Source: Pseudomonas fluorescens (GTDB taxonomy: Bacteria > Pseudomonadota > Gammaproteobacteria > Pseudomonadales > Pseudomonadaceae). From it: a stretch of 64,000 nt of DNA. Below are positions 62,390 to 64,000 of this stretch, one piece after another (the first letter of the stretch is position 1; each line of letters opens with the position of its first letter). Made by a program: the position numbers and the translations under genes. The notes below the pieces were generated by a model. That model did not search any database and was not told where the DNA came from. It saw only the letters and a list, made by a program, of their open reading frames with translations. The stretch lies in contig NZ_CABVII010000005.1 of the NCBI RefSeq assembly GCF_902497995.1, positions 1 through 64,000 on the forward strand, given 5' to 3'.

Positions 62390-62866
62390 AATTGAATCTC
62401 CCATTCATCATCATTGACGGCGTGGGCGCGGCAGAATCTTCCTACTTCACGAAGGCATGGTTCGCGCGGCCGTCCTTCAGCAACCTTGATAGGGCTGTAG
62501 GCACGGTCTCCTTATAGCGCGATTAATCCGCCTTGGAACCTGTCACAAATTACAGGTAGGGCACTTTAATCAGGTCACAGGGAAAGCGCTGTCAGCTAAT
62601 GCGAACCTTGTCTGTAGGAGTATTCGTTTCATTCTTCGGTCCTGCATTTTTTAAGATAAGCCATTGATTCGAAGAAGCTTTTATCGGGGTAGCAGGCAAG
62701 CAAAGCAGTGGTCGATGGAAGGCTCCCGCCGTGAATCACCCGCCATGGGTAAAATCTCGCCAACCGATAAACGGAGTGGCTACGACCGTCGATTGAAATG
62801 CCATGGTGGCGCGTTTGGTGATTTGAGATAGGGTTGACTCAGGAACCTGCGCGATTGGAGAACTAC
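62390..62866. other. 477-bp intergenic region between luxR-type gene and aruH
   Basis: Contains the lux-box-like site at 62538 and a second half-site-like CAGGT at ~62571. No coding frame is supported. Confidence 0.5.
62538..62557. promoter_or_regulatory. lux-box-like palindrome
   Basis: ACCTGTCACAAATTACAGGT: a 20-bp dyad with perfect 6-bp arms, identical in its outer bases to the Vibrio lux box (ACCTGT-N8-ACAGGT) and matching the CT-N12-AG form used by Pseudomonas LuxR proteins. It lies 149 bp upstream of the HTH-only LuxR gene and 310 bp upstream of aruH. Confidence 0.55.
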
Positions 62867-64000
62867 ATGCGCTATTCAGGCTTGACCCAACGCATCGCCG
62901 GTGACGGCGCCGCGGCCTGGCAAATTCATTACCGCGCGCTGGAATTGCGCGAACAGGGCGTCGATATACTGCTTCTTTCTGTCGGCGACCCGGATTTCGA
63001 TACCCCTCAACCCATCGTTCGAGCCGCCATCGACAGCCTGTTGGCCGGCGATACCCATTACTCGCAAGTGCGCGGCAGTCGAGGATTGCGCGACAGCATC
63101 GCCCGTCGTCAACGACAACGAAGTGGACAGGTCGTGGACGCTGAACATGTGATCGTCATGCCGGGCGCACAGTGTGCGGTGTACTCGGTTGCGCAATGCC
63201 TGCTCGATCCGGGCGACGAGGTTATCGTCGCCGAACCGATGTACGTGACCTATGAAGGCGTGTTCGGCGCCATCGGGGCGAAGGTGGTGCCGGTGGCGGT
63301 GCGTCCGGAGAATGGTTTTCGGATCGACCCGGCGGATGTTGCGGCCCGTATCACCTATAAAACCCGGGCGATTGTGCTCAACAGTCCGAACAATCCTTCC
63401 GGGGCCAGCTTGTCGCTGGAGATCTGGCAGGAACTGGCCACCCTCTGTATTCGCCATGATCTGTGGCTGATCAGCGACGAGGTCTACAGCGATCTGTTGT
63501 ACGAGGGCCAGCACATCAGCCCGGCCAGCCTGCCGGGCATGGCCGAGCGTACGGCGACCATCAATAGCCTGTCCAAATCCCACGCCATGAGCGGCTGGCG
63601 AGTGGGGTGGGTGATCGGGCCGAAACCCTTGGCCGATCACCTGGAGCACCTGTCGCTGTGCATGCTGTTCGGCATTCCGGATTTCATTCAGAACGCGGCG
63701 CAATTGGCACTGGACGAGGAACTGCCGCAAGTGGCGATGATGCATGAGGAATATCGCCAGCGTCGCGACCTGGTGTGCGCGCGCCTGAGCGATTGCCCAG
63801 GGCTGCGGCCGATCCGCCCCGATGGCGGGATGTTCGTGATGGTCGATGTGCGCCAGACCGGGTTATGTGCCCAGCGGTTCGCCGAGCGGCTGCTGGAAGG
63901 TTATGGGGTGTCGGTGCTGGCCGGGGAAGCCTTCGGGCCGAGTGCGGCAGGGCATATCCGAATCGGACTGGTGGTGGACAGGCGCAAGCTCGCCGATGCG
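62867..64000 (+). CDS. aruH: Arginine:pyruvate transaminase AruH (cut by window edge)
   Basis: 378 codons are visible of a usual ~393. A fold-type I PLP aminotransferase: start MRYSGLTQRIAGDGAAAW, LLLSVGDPDFDTPQPIV, Asn in LNSPNNPSGASLSL, Asp and Tyr in LISDEVYSDLLY, PLP-Lys in NSLSKSHAMSGWRVGW, substrate-binding Arg in GHIRIGLV. It closely follows P. aeruginosa AruH, which starts the arginine transaminase route by making 2-ketoarginine. TTGGAGAA precedes ATG 62867. The reverse frame open here is a shadow. Confidence 0.92.
   Translation, partial: MRYSGLTQRIAGDGAAAWQIHYRALELREQGVDILLLSVGDPDFDTPQPIVRAAIDSLLAGDTHYSQVRGSRGLRDSIARRQRQRSGQVVDAEHVIVMPGAQCAVYSVAQCLLDPGDEVIVAEPMYVTYEGVFGAIGAKVVPVAVRPENGFRIDPADVAARITYKTRAIVLNSPNNPSGASLSLEIWQELATLCIRHDLWLISDEVYSDLLYEGQHISPASLPGMAERTATINSLSKSHAMSGWRVGWVIGPKPLADHLEHLSLCMLFGIPDFIQNAAQLALDEELPQVAMMHEEYRQRRDLVCARLSDCPGLRPIRPDGGMFVMVDVRQTGLCAQRFAERLLEGYGVSVLAGEAFGPSAAGHIRIGLVVDRRKLADA

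Noticed and set aside
62876..63745. A 289-codon open frame opposite aruH
   Set aside because: Entirely within the recognised transaminase gene on the other strand.

Overview
The window looks like a chromosomal segment of a Pseudomonas of the P. fluorescens group. The evidence is hppD, aruH, gor, galU, ahpCF, an MvaT-type H-NS protein, CdaR/glycerate kinase, several Pseudomonas-restricted small families (DUF1652, DUF2188, DUF6555-like) and many Pseudomonas-type REP/REPIN palindromes. No rRNA, complete tRNA or CRISPR array was seen. All family names come from reading the translations; no database was searched.

Layout. 1-9.6 kb: a minus-strand catabolic cluster (LeuC-like hydratase entering from the left edge, TauE/SafE permease, RraA-type aldolase), then stress and accessory genes (SDR, DUF2188, OBAP-like lipoprotein, iron-permease-like protein, GFA protein) and an OYE-type flavin reductase divergent from a LysR regulator. 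9.6-31.6 kb: a plastic, heavily eroded region. It holds two copies of a DUF1652/response-regulator pair and a broken histidine kinase. An IS66-family element sits inside the second response regulator, and an IS21-family element sits inside the tnpA of that IS66; both have clean 8-bp target duplications. It also holds a LysR remnant, a broken DUF2513 gene, a relaxase-like fragment, an integrase C-terminus beside a tRNA-3'-end-like sequence, and an apparently intact hicAB toxin-antitoxin pair. A family of short helical proteins recurs here, each gene preceded by an RpoS-like -10 element.

31.8-58.9 kb: compact core genome. Topoisomerase IB; modABC behind a textbook ModE operator; alkB-ada alkylation repair plus a nitronate monooxygenase; small stress proteins and lipoproteins; galU; gor; a KfrA-like coiled-coil DNA-binding protein divergent from a tyrosine recombinase; ahpC-ahpF; gloA; an MvaT/MvaU-type regulator; a CSS-EAL c-di-GMP phosphodiesterase; hppD; rarD; an aldo/keto reductase; and a CdaR-type regulator followed by glycerate kinase. 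REPINs are concentrated here and nearly absent from the eroded region.

59-64 kb: a large surface-type protein of no recognised family runs into the 3' tip of an RHS-type polymorphic toxin. Two LuxR-type regulators follow, with a 20-bp lux-box-like palindrome upstream. The right edge cuts the arginine:pyruvate transaminase gene aruH.

The observations most worth following up are the RHS tip without an evident immunity gene, the lux-box-like site upstream of an HTH-only LuxR protein, the two RpoS-like-promoter/GGA-hairpin/terminator elements, the Ada protein missing three of four zinc cysteines, and the nested insertion whose removal on paper restores both interrupted genes exactly.
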